Origin: Paracoccus thiocyanatus
Lineage (GTDB): Bacteria > Pseudomonadota > Alphaproteobacteria > Rhodobacterales > Rhodobacteraceae
Length of the DNA stretch: 64,000 nt
Assembly: GCF_900156255.1 (NCBI RefSeq)
Contig: NZ_FTMK01000015.1
Location: 23,498-87,497 of the forward strand
Reading direction: 5' to 3'
The notes under the pieces were generated by a model. It was not told the origin of the DNA and ran no database searches. It saw nothing but the letters and a program-made list of their open reading frames with translations. Both the position numbers and the translations under genes were made by a program. This document shows positions 26,055 to 34,443 of this stretch, piece after piece. Position 1 is the stretch's first letter, and every line of letters begins with the position of its first letter.

Positions 26055-28283
26055 TCAAACTTTGCTCCGGCTTTCGTGAACCATCACCCGGCAGCCGTCG
26101 GCAAAGTCCTGGCACAGCAGGATGCCGTCGGGGGAAATGTCCGGCGCAGCATGGCAGATTTCCGCGGCCAGCCGGTCGCCGCGCGCTTCGCGCAGCAACC
26201 GCAGGCCCTGGGCCGCCGTCTCGACCCGTGCGCCGGCCGCATCCAGGAAATCGCGGCGATCCGCGCGCAGGTCCAGCAAGGCGCGGGTCCAGCGCGCCTT
26301 GGGATCGCGCGAGCCGGCAAGCGCCCGCCAGTCGAGCGGGCGGCGGTTGTCGGGATCGGTCAGCGCCAGGAACCCCGTCTCGTCGCCGCGATAAAGGTCC
26401 GGGATGCCGGGCCAAAGCATCTGGAACGCGCGCTGCGCCAGCGCCAGCGCCTGGGCCCGCGTCACCAGCGCGGCAAGCTCTGGCGGGGGTGCGGCCTGCC
26501 ATTGCGCCAGCACCTGGGCGGCAAAGCGGCCCGCGCCCCGTTCGGCGTCTTCGTCGGGGTTCAGCCAGAAACTGGTCAGCTTGGCTTCACGCATGGCTTT
26601 TTGCAGGTGGTCCTGCAACCGTTGCGCAACCGGGCTGGCCCCATCCCACAGCGTAAGGGCCGATTGCAGCGCATACCAACGCCAGCGCGGCTGGACCGCG
26701 GCGGCGCCGGGCAGCGCCTCGGCCGCCCGGTAAAGCGCCTTGAACGCCTGGGGCAGATGGCTGATGGCGGCCAGCCGCATTCGCGCATCCCCCGACCTTT
26801 TCGTGTCATGGGTCGAGACGGGCACCAGGTCCCCGGCCCTGCCCCGCGCCAGCGCCGCATTCGCCGCGGACACCGTGACCGTGGGTTCGTCCGGTTCGGC
26901 CCCGACCTCGTTCGCGGCCAGATAGCGCGACCAGCGAAAGCCGGCGGTGTCCTCTTGCGCCTTGGCCAGAAGCGCGCCCGAGACCTGCTGAAAGCGGCGC
27001 AGGAACTGGTCCGCGGCCGGGCCGGCGGGGTGCAGCATCAGGTCCACGACCATGTCCAGCACGGCGCGGCTGCGCAGCCCGGCCGCCGCCCGCCCGGCTG
27101 CATCCAACAGGATGCGGCGGTCCTCGTCGCGCGGCGGGCCTTCCAGATAGGTGCGATAGCGCGGCATCTCGACCAGCAGGGCGGTGACCGCCTCGCGCAG
27201 GGATTCGGGGCCGGGCTCGGCCAGTTCCGAGCCCTGCGCCGCCGCCGCGGCCAGGTCGCGCAACTGCCGGCGTTCGGCGGCAAGCTCGTGTTCCAGCACG
27301 TCCAGCTTGGCCTGGCGCAGCGTGTCGCAAAAATCGCCCGCCTCGCCCGTCGCCTTGCGCCAGATGCGGTCCAGACGCCGGATGCCGCCGGCATCGGTCA
27401 ACAGCCGCGCCATCAGCCGGGCATGTTCATAGCCGGTCGTTCCGGTGATGGGCCAGCCGGGCGGCAGGGTTTCATCCCCGACCAGGATCTTTTCGACCCA
27501 GAGCGGGGTTTCGGGCAGCGCGGCGCGCAGCCGGTCCAGATAGCCGCCCGGATCGGCCAGCCCGTCGATGTGATCGACCCGCAGCCCCTGGACCAGCCCC
27601 TGCCGCACCAGGTCCAGCACCAGGCCGTGGGTGACGCGGAAAACCGCGGGATCCTCGACGCGCAAGCCGATCAGGCCGGTCACGTTGAAAAAGCGCCGAT
27701 GGGTGATGCCGTCGCGCTCCAGCTCGGAATGCGCCAGCCGCCAGTGCTGGGCGTCGTGCAACTGGCGCAGGTCGCCTGTCTCGCGTCCTTCGGCCAGGGG
27801 CAGGCGCAGATCGCCCCAGCACCAATGCCCGTCCCGGACATGAAAGGCGCCCTCGGCCAGCAGCTTTTCAAAGGGCTCGGGCAGAAAGGGCAGGACCAGC
27901 GGTCCCGCCTGCCAGTCGATGTCGAAGACCTGCGCATGCGGGCTGCGCCGACCCTGGCGCAAAACGTCCAGCAGCCAGGGATTTTCCAGCGAAAAGGCGG
28001 CATGGTTCGGGACGATGTCCAGGATGATGCCCAAGGCCCGCGCCTGCGCCGCCCGCGCCAGCGCCTCGAAGCCTTGGCGCCCGCCCAGCACCGGGTCGAT
28101 GGCGGTCGGGTCGGTGATGTCATAGCCGTGGCTGGACCCGGCCACGGCGGCAAAGATGGGCGACAGGTAAAGATGCGAGACGCCCAAGCCCGCCAGGTAG
28201 TCCAGGTGCCCGGCCAGTTCGGCAAAGCCCAGCCCGCCGCGCAACTGGATGCGATAGGTGGCAAGCGGCAGGGTTTTGGTCAT
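26055..28283 (-). CDS. treY: Maltooligosyltrehalose synthase
   Basis: A 742-residue GH13 enzyme that turns the reducing-end alpha-1,4 bond of a maltooligosaccharide into an alpha,alpha-1,1 bond. It begins with TYRIQLRGGLGF and LSPIFAAVAGSSHGYD. The nucleophile is Asp237 in QGLRVDHIDGLADP and the acid/base Glu264 in LWVEKILVGDE. The C-terminal segment FQMLWPGIPDLYRGDE and NRRPLDW are TreY-specific. The ATG overlaps the treZ stop (ATGA). A start 21 bases upstream is possible but lies inside treZ. Confidence 0.95.
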   Translation of the reverse strand: MTKTLPLATYRIQLRGGLGFAELAGHLDYLAGLGVSHLYLSPIFAAVAGSSHGYDITDPTAIDPVLGGRQGFEALARAAQARALGIILDIVPNHAAFSLENPWLLDVLRQGRRSPHAQVFDIDWQAGPLVLPFLPEPFEKLLAEGAFHVRDGHWCWGDLRLPLAEGRETGDLRQLHDAQHWRLAHSELERDGITHRRFFNVTGLIGLRVEDPAVFRVTHGLVLDLVRQGLVQGLRVDHIDGLADPGGYLDRLRAALPETPLWVEKILVGDETLPPGWPITGTTGYEHARLMARLLTDAGGIRRLDRIWRKATGEAGDFCDTLRQAKLDVLEHELAAERRQLRDLAAAAAQGSELAEPGPESLREAVTALLVEMPRYRTYLEGPPRDEDRRILLDAAGRAAAGLRSRAVLDMVVDLMLHPAGPAADQFLRRFQQVSGALLAKAQEDTAGFRWSRYLAANEVGAEPDEPTVTVSAANAALARGRAGDLVPVSTHDTKRSGDARMRLAAISHLPQAFKALYRAAEALPGAAAVQPRWRWYALQSALTLWDGASPVAQRLQDHLQKAMREAKLTSFWLNPDEDAERGAGRFAAQVLAQWQAAPPPELAALVTRAQALALAQRAFQMLWPGIPDLYRGDETGFLALTDPDNRRPLDWRALAGSRDPKARWTRALLDLRADRRDFLDAAGARVETAAQGLRLLREARGDRLAAEICHAAPDISPDGILLCQDFADGCRVMVHESRSKV

Positions 28284-29986
28284 GACGGCTCCACGCTGGC
28301 GCAAAGGGCAAAGGGGTCCACGCCGGGCCGGCCCAGCCGGAACTGCGGCGCGGCGATGGCGGGCAGGTCCTCGACCGCGCCGGCGCTTAGCACGATGCGC
28401 AGCGTTCCCGCGCCAAAGCGCCAGCGGGCATCCAGGCCGCGGCGGCCGTGGCGCTGCACCTCGGCCCCGATCCGGCCGCTTTTCAGCAAGCCCACCACGC
28501 TTTCGCGGCGGAAATCCAGGGCGCGGCGGGTCAGGTCCAGCCAGGGACGGGCCCGGCCCTCGTCCTGCCAGTCGATGCGCGAGCGTTCCAGCGTCGCCGG
28601 GTCCAGCGGGTCGGGAACCGCGCCGCCGAAGCTGGGATCGTCGGCAAATTCCGCCGCGCGGCCCTGGCGCACCGCCTGCGCCAGGTCGCCCCGGTAATCG
28701 GCAAAGAACAGGAAAGGGCTTTGCGCGCCGCGCTCTTCGCCCATGAACACCATGGGGATATAGGGTGCGACCAGCAGCAGCGCATAGGCCATCCGCACGC
28801 CCGCGGGATCGGCCAGCGCCAGCAGCCTTTCGCCCTGGGCGCGGTTGCCGACCTGGTCGTGGGTCTGGATCGCATTGACGAAGGCCGTCGGTGGCAGGTG
28901 CCCGCAGGGCGCGCCGCGGGGCCGGTCGCGGCCGGGGCGGGGCTGGCCTTGCTCGACATGGCCGCGGGCCAGCGCCAGGGCCAGATCGCCCATCGGGTCG
29001 CGGGCGAAGCTGGCGTAATAGCCCTGGTCCTCGCCGGTCAGCAGGGTGTGGATCGCGTGGTGGAAATCGTCGTTCCAGCTTGCGTCATAGCCGGACTGGC
29101 GCAGGTCGGGCAGGTTGCGTTCGTCCTCGGTGACCAGGTGGATGGCGCGGCCGGCACCTGCGCCGCGCGCGCGCAGCGCCAGATCGGCCAGGAACTGCCT
29201 GGCGCCGGGGCCGGCGATCTGGTGGACCGCGTCCAGCCGCAGCCCGTCCAGCCGGAACTCGGCCAGCCAGTATTCGGCGCATTCCGTCCAATAGGCGCGC
29301 ACGGCGGGCTGGGAAAAGTCGATAGCCGCGCCCCAGGGGGTCTGCCGGCCGGGGTCGAAGAATTCGGGCGAGGTCAGGTGCAGGCTGGCGCCGTCGGGTC
29401 CGAAATGGTTCATCACCAGGTCCAGCAGGACCATCAGCCCCAGCCCATGCGCCCGGTCCACGAAGCGGCGCAGGTCGTCCGGCGCGCCATAGGCGGGATG
29501 CAGCGCAAAGGGCAATACGCCGTCATAGCCCCAGCCGCGCTGGCCCGGCCACTGGCCCAGCGGCATCAGCTCGATGGCGGTAAAGCCAAGCGCCGCCAGA
29601 CCCGCCAGCCGGGTTTCCGCCTCGGCCAGCGTTCCCGATGGGGTGAAGCTGCCGACATGCAGCTCATAGATCGCCGCTTCGGCCCAATCCCGGCCCCGCC
29701 ACGGCACCCGCCAGGGAAAATCCGCCGCGGCCGTCACCACCGAGGCGCCATGCACCCCCCGCACCTGGCAGCGGCTGGCCGGATCGGGCGCAAGTCGGCC
29801 GTCCACCCGGAACAGATAGGTGTCGCCGATCCCCGGACGGGCGGTCGCGGACCAATAGCCGTCGCCGTCCCGCGCCATGTCCTGTTCGCGGCCGTTCAGG
29901 ACAAGCTGGACCCGGTCCGCGCCCGGCGCCCAAAGCCGCGCCTGCCAGCGACCGGCATCGTCCCAGCAGGCGCCCCAGCGGGCCAC
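28280..29986 (-). CDS. treZ: Malto-oligosyltrehalose trehalohydrolase
   Basis: A 568-residue GH13 enzyme that releases trehalose from maltooligosyltrehalose. The N-terminal CBM48-like domain starts WGACWDDAGRWQARLWAPGA. The catalytic barrel has nucleophile Asp252 (FRLDGLRLDAVHQI) and acid/base Glu287 (HLVTEDERN), with ETHDQVGNR-like QTHDQVGNRAQGERL further on. No ATG is well placed: the best start is GTG at 29986, 17 bases after the stop of the upstream DUF892 gene; an ATG at 30082 lies inside that gene. It overlaps treY. Confidence 0.92.
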   Translation of the reverse strand: MARWGACWDDAGRWQARLWAPGADRVQLVLNGREQDMARDGDGYWSATARPGIGDTYLFRVDGRLAPDPASRCQVRGVHGASVVTAAADFPWRVPWRGRDWAEAAIYELHVGSFTPSGTLAEAETRLAGLAALGFTAIELMPLGQWPGQRGWGYDGVLPFALHPAYGAPDDLRRFVDRAHGLGLMVLLDLVMNHFGPDGASLHLTSPEFFDPGRQTPWGAAIDFSQPAVRAYWTECAEYWLAEFRLDGLRLDAVHQIAGPGARQFLADLALRARGAGAGRAIHLVTEDERNLPDLRQSGYDASWNDDFHHAIHTLLTGEDQGYYASFARDPMGDLALALARGHVEQGQPRPGRDRPRGAPCGHLPPTAFVNAIQTHDQVGNRAQGERLLALADPAGVRMAYALLLVAPYIPMVFMGEERGAQSPFLFFADYRGDLAQAVRQGRAAEFADDPSFGGAVPDPLDPATLERSRIDWQDEGRARPWLDLTRRALDFRRESVVGLLKSGRIGAEVQRHGRRGLDARWRFGAGTLRIVLSAGAVEDLPAIAAPQFRLGRPGVDPFALCASVEPS

Positions 29987-30003
29987 GGGTCCGCCGCCCG
30001 GCC

Positions 30004-30510
30004 CTAGCGTTTGGCCGCGACGTCCTGGCCCAGGCGCGCCAGGTATTCCCTGGTCACGCCGTCCATGTTGTCCAGCAGCCACAGCGCCATGTCCTGTTCC
30101 TGGCGCAGAATGCCGTTCAGCACCGTCACCGCCTCTTGATCGTCCAGAAGCTCGGCGGTGGCGATCAGGATCGTATAGCTGGCGATCTCCATCTGCTCAA
30201 AGGCATAGCTGAACAGGCTGCCCTTGACGACCTCGTCGGTCGAGACCGCCCCGCCCAGGCTTTGCGCCAGGGCCATCGCCCGCCCGGTCATGTCCTTGAT
30301 GGTCGAGGAACTGGTGCCATAGCGGTCCAGCAACCCTTCCAGCGCCTCGACCTGGGATTCGGTCTCGCGGATGTGCTGCTCGATCCGGCCGCGCAGGGCG
30401 GGATAACCCTCGATCCGGTTCGCCTGGCTGTTCAGCATGGTCAGGGCCTGCTTTTCAGCGGCATGGGCATCGCGCAGCCATTCAAGAAAGGTTTCGCGGA
30501 TCTGTTCCAT
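30004..30510 (-). CDS. DUF892 ferritin-like stress protein (YciE/YciF family)
   Basis: A 168-residue, mostly helical protein of the DUF892 family. Conserved helices include FLEWLRDAHAAEKQALTML near residue 10, IEQHIRETESQVEALEGLLD near 45, and the C-terminal ILRQEQDMALWLLDN. Glu and His residues are placed as in four-helix ferritin-like bundles, which may bind metal. YciE/YciF proteins are induced by osmotic and general stress. It is the first gene of the trehalose operon, with a good GAGGTGG site before the ATG, consistent with a stress-induced transcription unit. Confidence 0.85.
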   Translation of the reverse strand: MEQIRETFLEWLRDAHAAEKQALTMLNSQANRIEGYPALRGRIEQHIRETESQVEALEGLLDRYGTSSSTIKDMTGRAMALAQSLGGAVSTDEVVKGSLFSYAFEQMEIASYTILIATAELLDDQEAVTVLNGILRQEQDMALWLLDNMDGVTREYLARLGQDVAAKR

Positions 30511-30701
30511 GTCGTGCCACCTCGGGGCTGAATGATGCTCGGGGACGCGGCCGCTGTTCCCGCATCGGCGGGCCGGGCTGCAACCGCTCACCAACAAGCG
30601 GGCCGCGGATTTGTTCCCGCGGCCGCCCCGATGCAGGGGCGCGCGCGCCCGCCGGCATTTGTCCCGCTTGCCAGCGCCGTCGCCAGCCGCTAGGGATCAT
30701 G

Positions 30702-30876
30702 CGTCGGTTTCCGCAAGGAATTGAAAGGGAATCCGTCGGGGCGCGTAGCTGCCCCGAACCGGAACTGCCCCCGCAACTGTAGGCGGCGAGCAAGATGCGA
30801 AAAAGCCACTGTGGCGCTTGCGCCATGGGAAGGCCGCATTCCTGCCGTGACCCGTCAGTCAGGAGACCTGCCGACG
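30702..30876 (+). promoter_or_regulatory. Cobalamin riboswitch
   Basis: The region shows the ordered elements of the B12 riboswitch: CGTCGG (30702-30707) pairs with CCGACG (30871-30876) as P1; then AAGGGAATCCG, TGCCCCCGCAACTGT (30773-30782 area), GCCACTGTGG, and the B12 box AGTCAGGAGACCTGCC ending at about 30872. Adenosyl- or methylcobalamin binding normally shuts down the downstream gene by terminator formation or ribosome-site sequestering. The downstream ABC transporter begins at 30992, so it is probably a corrinoid importer. Confidence 0.93.
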
Positions 30877-30991
30877 ATGTTTGACCAATCCGAGCGGGTC
30901 GGCTCGGGAAGGGGTTGCGATCGGCGGCGTTTTCCGTCCCGTTCCATCCGCTGTCCTCCGGCCTGTCCATGATGTAGCGGAAGGACACATT

Positions 30992-32002
30992 ATGCAAAGG
31001 CTGATACCGGCGGTCATCGCCACCCTGGCTTGCGCGCCCATGGCGCAGGCGGCAACCGAATACCCGCTGACCCTGACAAGCTGCGGCCACGAGATCACCA
31101 TCGACAAGGCCCCCGAAAGCGTCGTCAGCGTCGGGCAAAGCACCACCGAGATCCTGTATATGCTGGGCCTGGGGGACAAGGTGGCGGGCACCGCGCTGTG
31201 GATCAACCCGGTCCTGCCGGAATTTGCCGCGGTGGACGCCAAGGTCGAGCGGCTTTCGGACAATGCGCCCAGCTTCGAAAGCGTACTGGCCAAAAAGCCC
31301 GACCTGGTGGTCACGGCCTATGAATGGATGATCGGCCCCCAAGGCGCGGTCGGCACGCGCGAGATGTTCGACGATGCGCAGATCCCAAGCTGGATCATGC
31401 CCACCGAATGCGTCGGCAAGGACAATACGCAAAGCATGGACGGGGCGCGCCTGGACCTGTTCGACACCGCCCTGCTTTATCGCGGCATCGAGGAACTGGC
31501 GGCCATTTTCGACGTCCAGGACCGCGGCGCCGAGGTGATCGCCGAGCTGATGGCGCGCGAGGCGGCGGCGGTCGAAAAGGCGCGGGCGCTGGACCTGCCC
31601 GCCGAGGTGTCGGGCCTGTTCTGGTATTCCTCGGCCGAAATCGAGATCGACCCCTATGTGGCCGGGGCGAATGGCGTGCCGGGCTGGATGCTGTCCAAGC
31701 TGGGCATCCGCAACGTGGTGTCCTCGGCCGAGGAATGGCCGACCGTCGGGTGGGAGACCAACGCCAAGGCCAATCCGACCTTTATCGTCGCGGCAGAAAT
31801 GGACCGCCGCCGCTTTCCCGCCGACGACATCGCGGTCAAGCGGGCGTTCCTGGCCGGCGATCCCGTCACCCGGCAGATGGATGCGGTCAGGCACGGCCGC
31901 ATCCTGACCATCGAGGCCAATGCCATGGACCCCTCGGTGCGCGCGATCCATGCGCTTGAAACGCTGGCCCAGGCGCTTTCCGGCTTCGGACTGGCGCAAT
32001 GA
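30992..32002 (+). CDS. BtuF/FecB-type periplasmic binding protein, probable corrinoid-binding
   Basis: A 336-residue periplasmic binding protein of the helical-backbone (TroA/BtuF/FecB) class. A signal peptide (MQRLIPAVIATLACAPMAQA) is followed by VVSVGQSTTEILYMLGLGDKVAG near residue 50 and KKPDLVVTAYEWM near 107. The ATG at 30992 has GGAAGGA upstream; readings from 30881 include riboswitch leader. The B12 riboswitch upstream argues for cobalamin or a cobamide precursor rather than ferric siderophore. Similar systems have been catalogued as proposed coenzyme F420-0 transporters, but nothing else here supports F420. Confidence 0.85.
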   Translation: MQRLIPAVIATLACAPMAQAATEYPLTLTSCGHEITIDKAPESVVSVGQSTTEILYMLGLGDKVAGTALWINPVLPEFAAVDAKVERLSDNAPSFESVLAKKPDLVVTAYEWMIGPQGAVGTREMFDDAQIPSWIMPTECVGKDNTQSMDGARLDLFDTALLYRGIEELAAIFDVQDRGAEVIAELMAREAAAVEKARALDLPAEVSGLFWYSSAEIEIDPYVAGANGVPGWMLSKLGIRNVVSSAEEWPTVGWETNAKANPTFIVAAEMDRRRFPADDIAVKRAFLAGDPVTRQMDAVRHGRILTIEANAMDPSVRAIHALETLAQALSGFGLAQ

Positions 32003-33036
32003 GGGCTCGCGCCGCAAGGCGCAGCGGTGTCTGGCTGTGGCTGGCCCCCACCCTGCTGGCGGCGGCGCTGTTTTTCGGCGTCGCGGTGGGCGAGACGCGG
32101 ATCCCGCTTGCCACGGTCATCGACGTGCTGGCGGTCCAGACGGGGCTGTCCCAGCGCGTTCTGGACCCGATCGACGCCAGCGTGATCTGGCATTACCGGC
32201 TGTCGCGGGCCGTGGTCGCGGCCTGCGGCGGCGCCAGCCTGGCGCTGTCGGGGCTGATCCTGCAAGCCTTGCTGCGCAACCCGCTGGCCGAACCTTACCT
32301 GCTGGGGATTTCGGCCGGGGCCTCGACCGGGGCGGTGCTGATCGCGGTGGCGGGCCTGGGCGGCGGGCTGGTCGGCATGTCCGCCGGGGCCTTTGCGGGG
32401 GCCCTGTCGGCCTTTGCGCTGGTCGCGGGGCTGGCGCATGTCGCGGGCGGCGGCGCCGGGCCGCGCCAGGCGGCGGTAATCATCCTGGCGGGGATCGCCG
32501 GATCGCAGATGTTCAATGCGCTGACCGCGCTGATCATCGCGCAATCGGCCAGCGCCGAACAGGCCCGCGGCATCATGTTCTGGCTGCTGGGCAACCTGTC
32601 GGGCGTGCGCTGGCCCGACAGTTGGCTGGCGGTGCCCGTCGCGGTGCTGGGGCTGGCGGTCACGCTTTGGCATATCCGCACGCTGGACGCCTTTGCCTTC
32701 GGGGCCGAGGCCGCCGCGGCGCTTGGCATCGACTTGCGCCGCGCCCAGGCGGTGCTGATCGCCACCGCGGCGCTGGTCACGGCGGTCATGGTCTCGATCG
32801 CCGGGGCCATCGGCTTCGTCGGGCTGGTCGTGCCCCATGCGATGCGCTTTCTGGTCGGCACCCGCCATGGCCGGCTGGTCCCGGCGACGGCGCTGGCCGG
32901 GGCGGTGTTCCTGGTGCTGTCGGACGTGGTCTCGCGCATCGTCATTCCGGGACAGGTGCTGCCCATCGGCGTCATCACCGCGCTGATCGGCGCGCCGGGC
33001 TTTGCGCTGGTCATGATCCGGGGACGGCGGCGATGA
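31999..33036 (+). CDS. BtuC/FecCD-type ABC transporter permease
   Basis: A 345-residue permease with about ten transmembrane helices, as is typical of the FecCD/BtuC family. SRAVVAACGGASLALSGLILQALLRNPLAEPYLLGISAGAS near residues 70-110 is the family hallmark. GLVVPHAMRFLVGTRHG near residue 275 is the cytoplasmic coupling region. It overlaps the binding-protein gene at its start and the ATPase gene at its end, both ATGA, so the three are translationally coupled. Confidence 0.93.
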   Translation: MRARAARRSGVWLWLAPTLLAAALFFGVAVGETRIPLATVIDVLAVQTGLSQRVLDPIDASVIWHYRLSRAVVAACGGASLALSGLILQALLRNPLAEPYLLGISAGASTGAVLIAVAGLGGGLVGMSAGAFAGALSAFALVAGLAHVAGGGAGPRQAAVIILAGIAGSQMFNALTALIIAQSASAEQARGIMFWLLGNLSGVRWPDSWLAVPVAVLGLAVTLWHIRTLDAFAFGAEAAAALGIDLRRAQAVLIATAALVTAVMVSIAGAIGFVGLVVPHAMRFLVGTRHGRLVPATALAGAVFLVLSDVVSRIVIPGQVLPIGVITALIGAPGFALVMIRGRRR

Positions 33037-33803
33037 CCCCGCTGCTGGAAGTCGTCGCCGCCAGCCGCATGGCGCAGGGCCGCGCCATCGTTTCCGATAT
33101 AAGCCTGCGGCTGCAACCGGGCGAGATGCTGGGCCTGGTGGGGCCGAACGGCTCGGGCAAGTCCACGCTGCTGGGCATGATGGCGGGGCTGATCCGGCCC
33201 TGCCGGGGCCAGGTCCGCCTGAAGGGCCTGCCGATGCAGGCGCTGCGCCGCCGCCGCATTGCGCAGCTTCTGGCGCTGGTGGCGCAATCCGCCGAAACGG
33301 CCGAGCGCATCACCGTCCGCCAAGCCGTCGAACTGGGGCGCATCCCGCGGCTTGGCCCCCTGCGCCCGTGGCGGGCCAGGGACCACGAGGCCGTGGCGGC
33401 GGCGCTGAAGGCCGTGGACATGGCGCATCTGGCCGGGCGCGACTGGTCCTCGCTGTCGGGGGGCGAGCGTCAGCGCGCCCATATCGCCCGCGCCCTGGCG
33501 CAGGCGCCGCGCATCCTGCTGCTGGATGAGCCGACCAACCATCTGGATATCCACCACCAGATCGCCATCCTGGACCTGATCGCCGGGCTTTCCGTCACCA
33601 CGGTCGTCGCGCTGCACGACATGCATCACGCGCTGCGCTGCGACCGGGTGCTGGTCATGCGCGCCGGGCGATGCGCGGCGCTTGGCCCGCCGGCCCAGGT
33701 CCTGACCCCCGGCCTGATCCGCGACATCTTCGCCGTCAAGGCCGAGATCATCCCCCATCCCCGCACCGGCCGCCCGGTCTTCGATTTCGAACGCCTTTGC
33801 TGA
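33033..33803 (+). CDS. BtuD/FecE-type ABC transporter ATPase
   Basis: A 256-residue ATPase. Walker A is GPNGSGKST, the signature is LSGGERQRAHIARALAQ, Walker B is RILLLDEPTNHLD, and the H-loop His is in VVALHDMHHALR. Length and motif order are those of BtuD/FecE/FhuC. The ATG at 33033 overlaps the permease stop. With the preceding two genes it forms a complete importer under B12 riboswitch control. Confidence 0.93.
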   Translation: MTPLLEVVAASRMAQGRAIVSDISLRLQPGEMLGLVGPNGSGKSTLLGMMAGLIRPCRGQVRLKGLPMQALRRRRIAQLLALVAQSAETAERITVRQAVELGRIPRLGPLRPWRARDHEAVAAALKAVDMAHLAGRDWSSLSGGERQRAHIARALAQAPRILLLDEPTNHLDIHHQIAILDLIAGLSVTTVVALHDMHHALRCDRVLVMRAGRCAALGPPAQVLTPGLIRDIFAVKAEIIPHPRTGRPVFDFERLC

Positions 33804-33814
33804 AAGGACATCCC

Positions 33815-34237
33815 ATGCTGTTTCGCAGCACGCTTGTCATCTGTCTTTTGCCGCTCTGGGCCATGGCCGAGACGCATGAGGTCAGGATGCTGAACCGCAA
33901 CGACACCGGCCCGATGCCGTTCGAGCCGGACTACCTGGTGATCCAGCCCGGCGACACGGTCAGGTTCCTTGCCGCCGATCCCGGCCACAACGCCGCCACC
34001 ATCGCCGGCATGATCCCCGAGGGGGGCGAAAAGTTCGTCGGCAGGATCAACGAGGAAATCGAGGTCACGCTGGAGGCCGAGGGCATCTGGGGCATCAAGT
34101 GCTCGCCGCATTACACCATGGGCATGGCGATGCTGATCCAGGTCGGCGACACCCCCGCGACCAAGGCCGATCTGCCCGCCGACCTGCCGGACGCCGCCCG
34201 CCAAAGGATGCTGGATATCCTGGAACGCCAGCTTTAA
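33815..34237 (+). CDS. Pseudoazurin-type cupredoxin
   Basis: A 140-residue secreted type 1 copper protein. The signal peptide ends at about residue 18 (LWAMA-ETHEV). Copper ligands are His58 (DPGHNAATI), Cys96 and His99 (KCSPHY) and Met104 (MGMAM); the Cys-x2-His-x4-Met spacing is that of pseudoazurin. It carries electrons in the periplasm, typically to copper nitrite reductase, N2O reductase or cytochrome c peroxidase. It begins only 11 bases after the ABC ATPase stop, with its ribosome site (AAAGGA) overlapping that stop, so it is likely part of the riboswitch-controlled operon. No denitrification gene is in the window. Confidence 0.9.
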   Translation: MLFRSTLVICLLPLWAMAETHEVRMLNRNDTGPMPFEPDYLVIQPGDTVRFLAADPGHNAATIAGMIPEGGEKFVGRINEEIEVTLEAEGIWGIKCSPHYTMGMAMLIQVGDTPATKADLPADLPDAARQRMLDILERQL

Positions 34238-34346
34238 CGCGGCGGGCGAAGGCGGATCGGCCGCGGTTGCCGACGTGGCACCGCCGCCGCCCGATCCGGG
34301 CCCGTCGTCCTGGCTGGCCGGCAAGCTCTGATCGCTTCTTTCGTGG

Positions 34347-34440
34347 CCAAATATCCTGGGGGGAGCGACCCCGCGGCCCCATCAAGGGGCCGTGGGGACG
34401 CGGGGGGCAAAGCCCCCCGGGGCCGGGCCGGGCGGACCTG
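34347..34440. repeat. Rhodobacteraceae-type intergenic repeat with nested GC hairpins
   Basis: Starts with CCAAATATCCTGGGGGGAGC and continues with hairpin GGCCCC/GGGGCC (34375-34391) and a perfect 8-bp hairpin CGGGGGGC-AAA-GCCCCCCG (34401-34419). AAATATCC followed by G-rich hairpins recurs after genes in Rhodobacteraceae genomes, as far as I recall. Here it separates the convergent pseudoazurin and PdxH-family genes and could act as a bidirectional terminator. Confidence 0.55.
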
Positions 34441-34443
34441 CCC

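Noticed and set aside
25752..28697. A 981-codon open frame on the plus strand
   Set aside because: It is antisense to treY and treZ, whose active-site motifs are certain. The protein is Arg/Gly/Gln-rich without domains, as expected from an opposite-strand frame in GC-rich DNA.
30992..33803. Ferric siderophore importer (FecBCD)
   Set aside because: The family alone would allow it, but the clear cobalamin riboswitch upstream favours a corrinoid.
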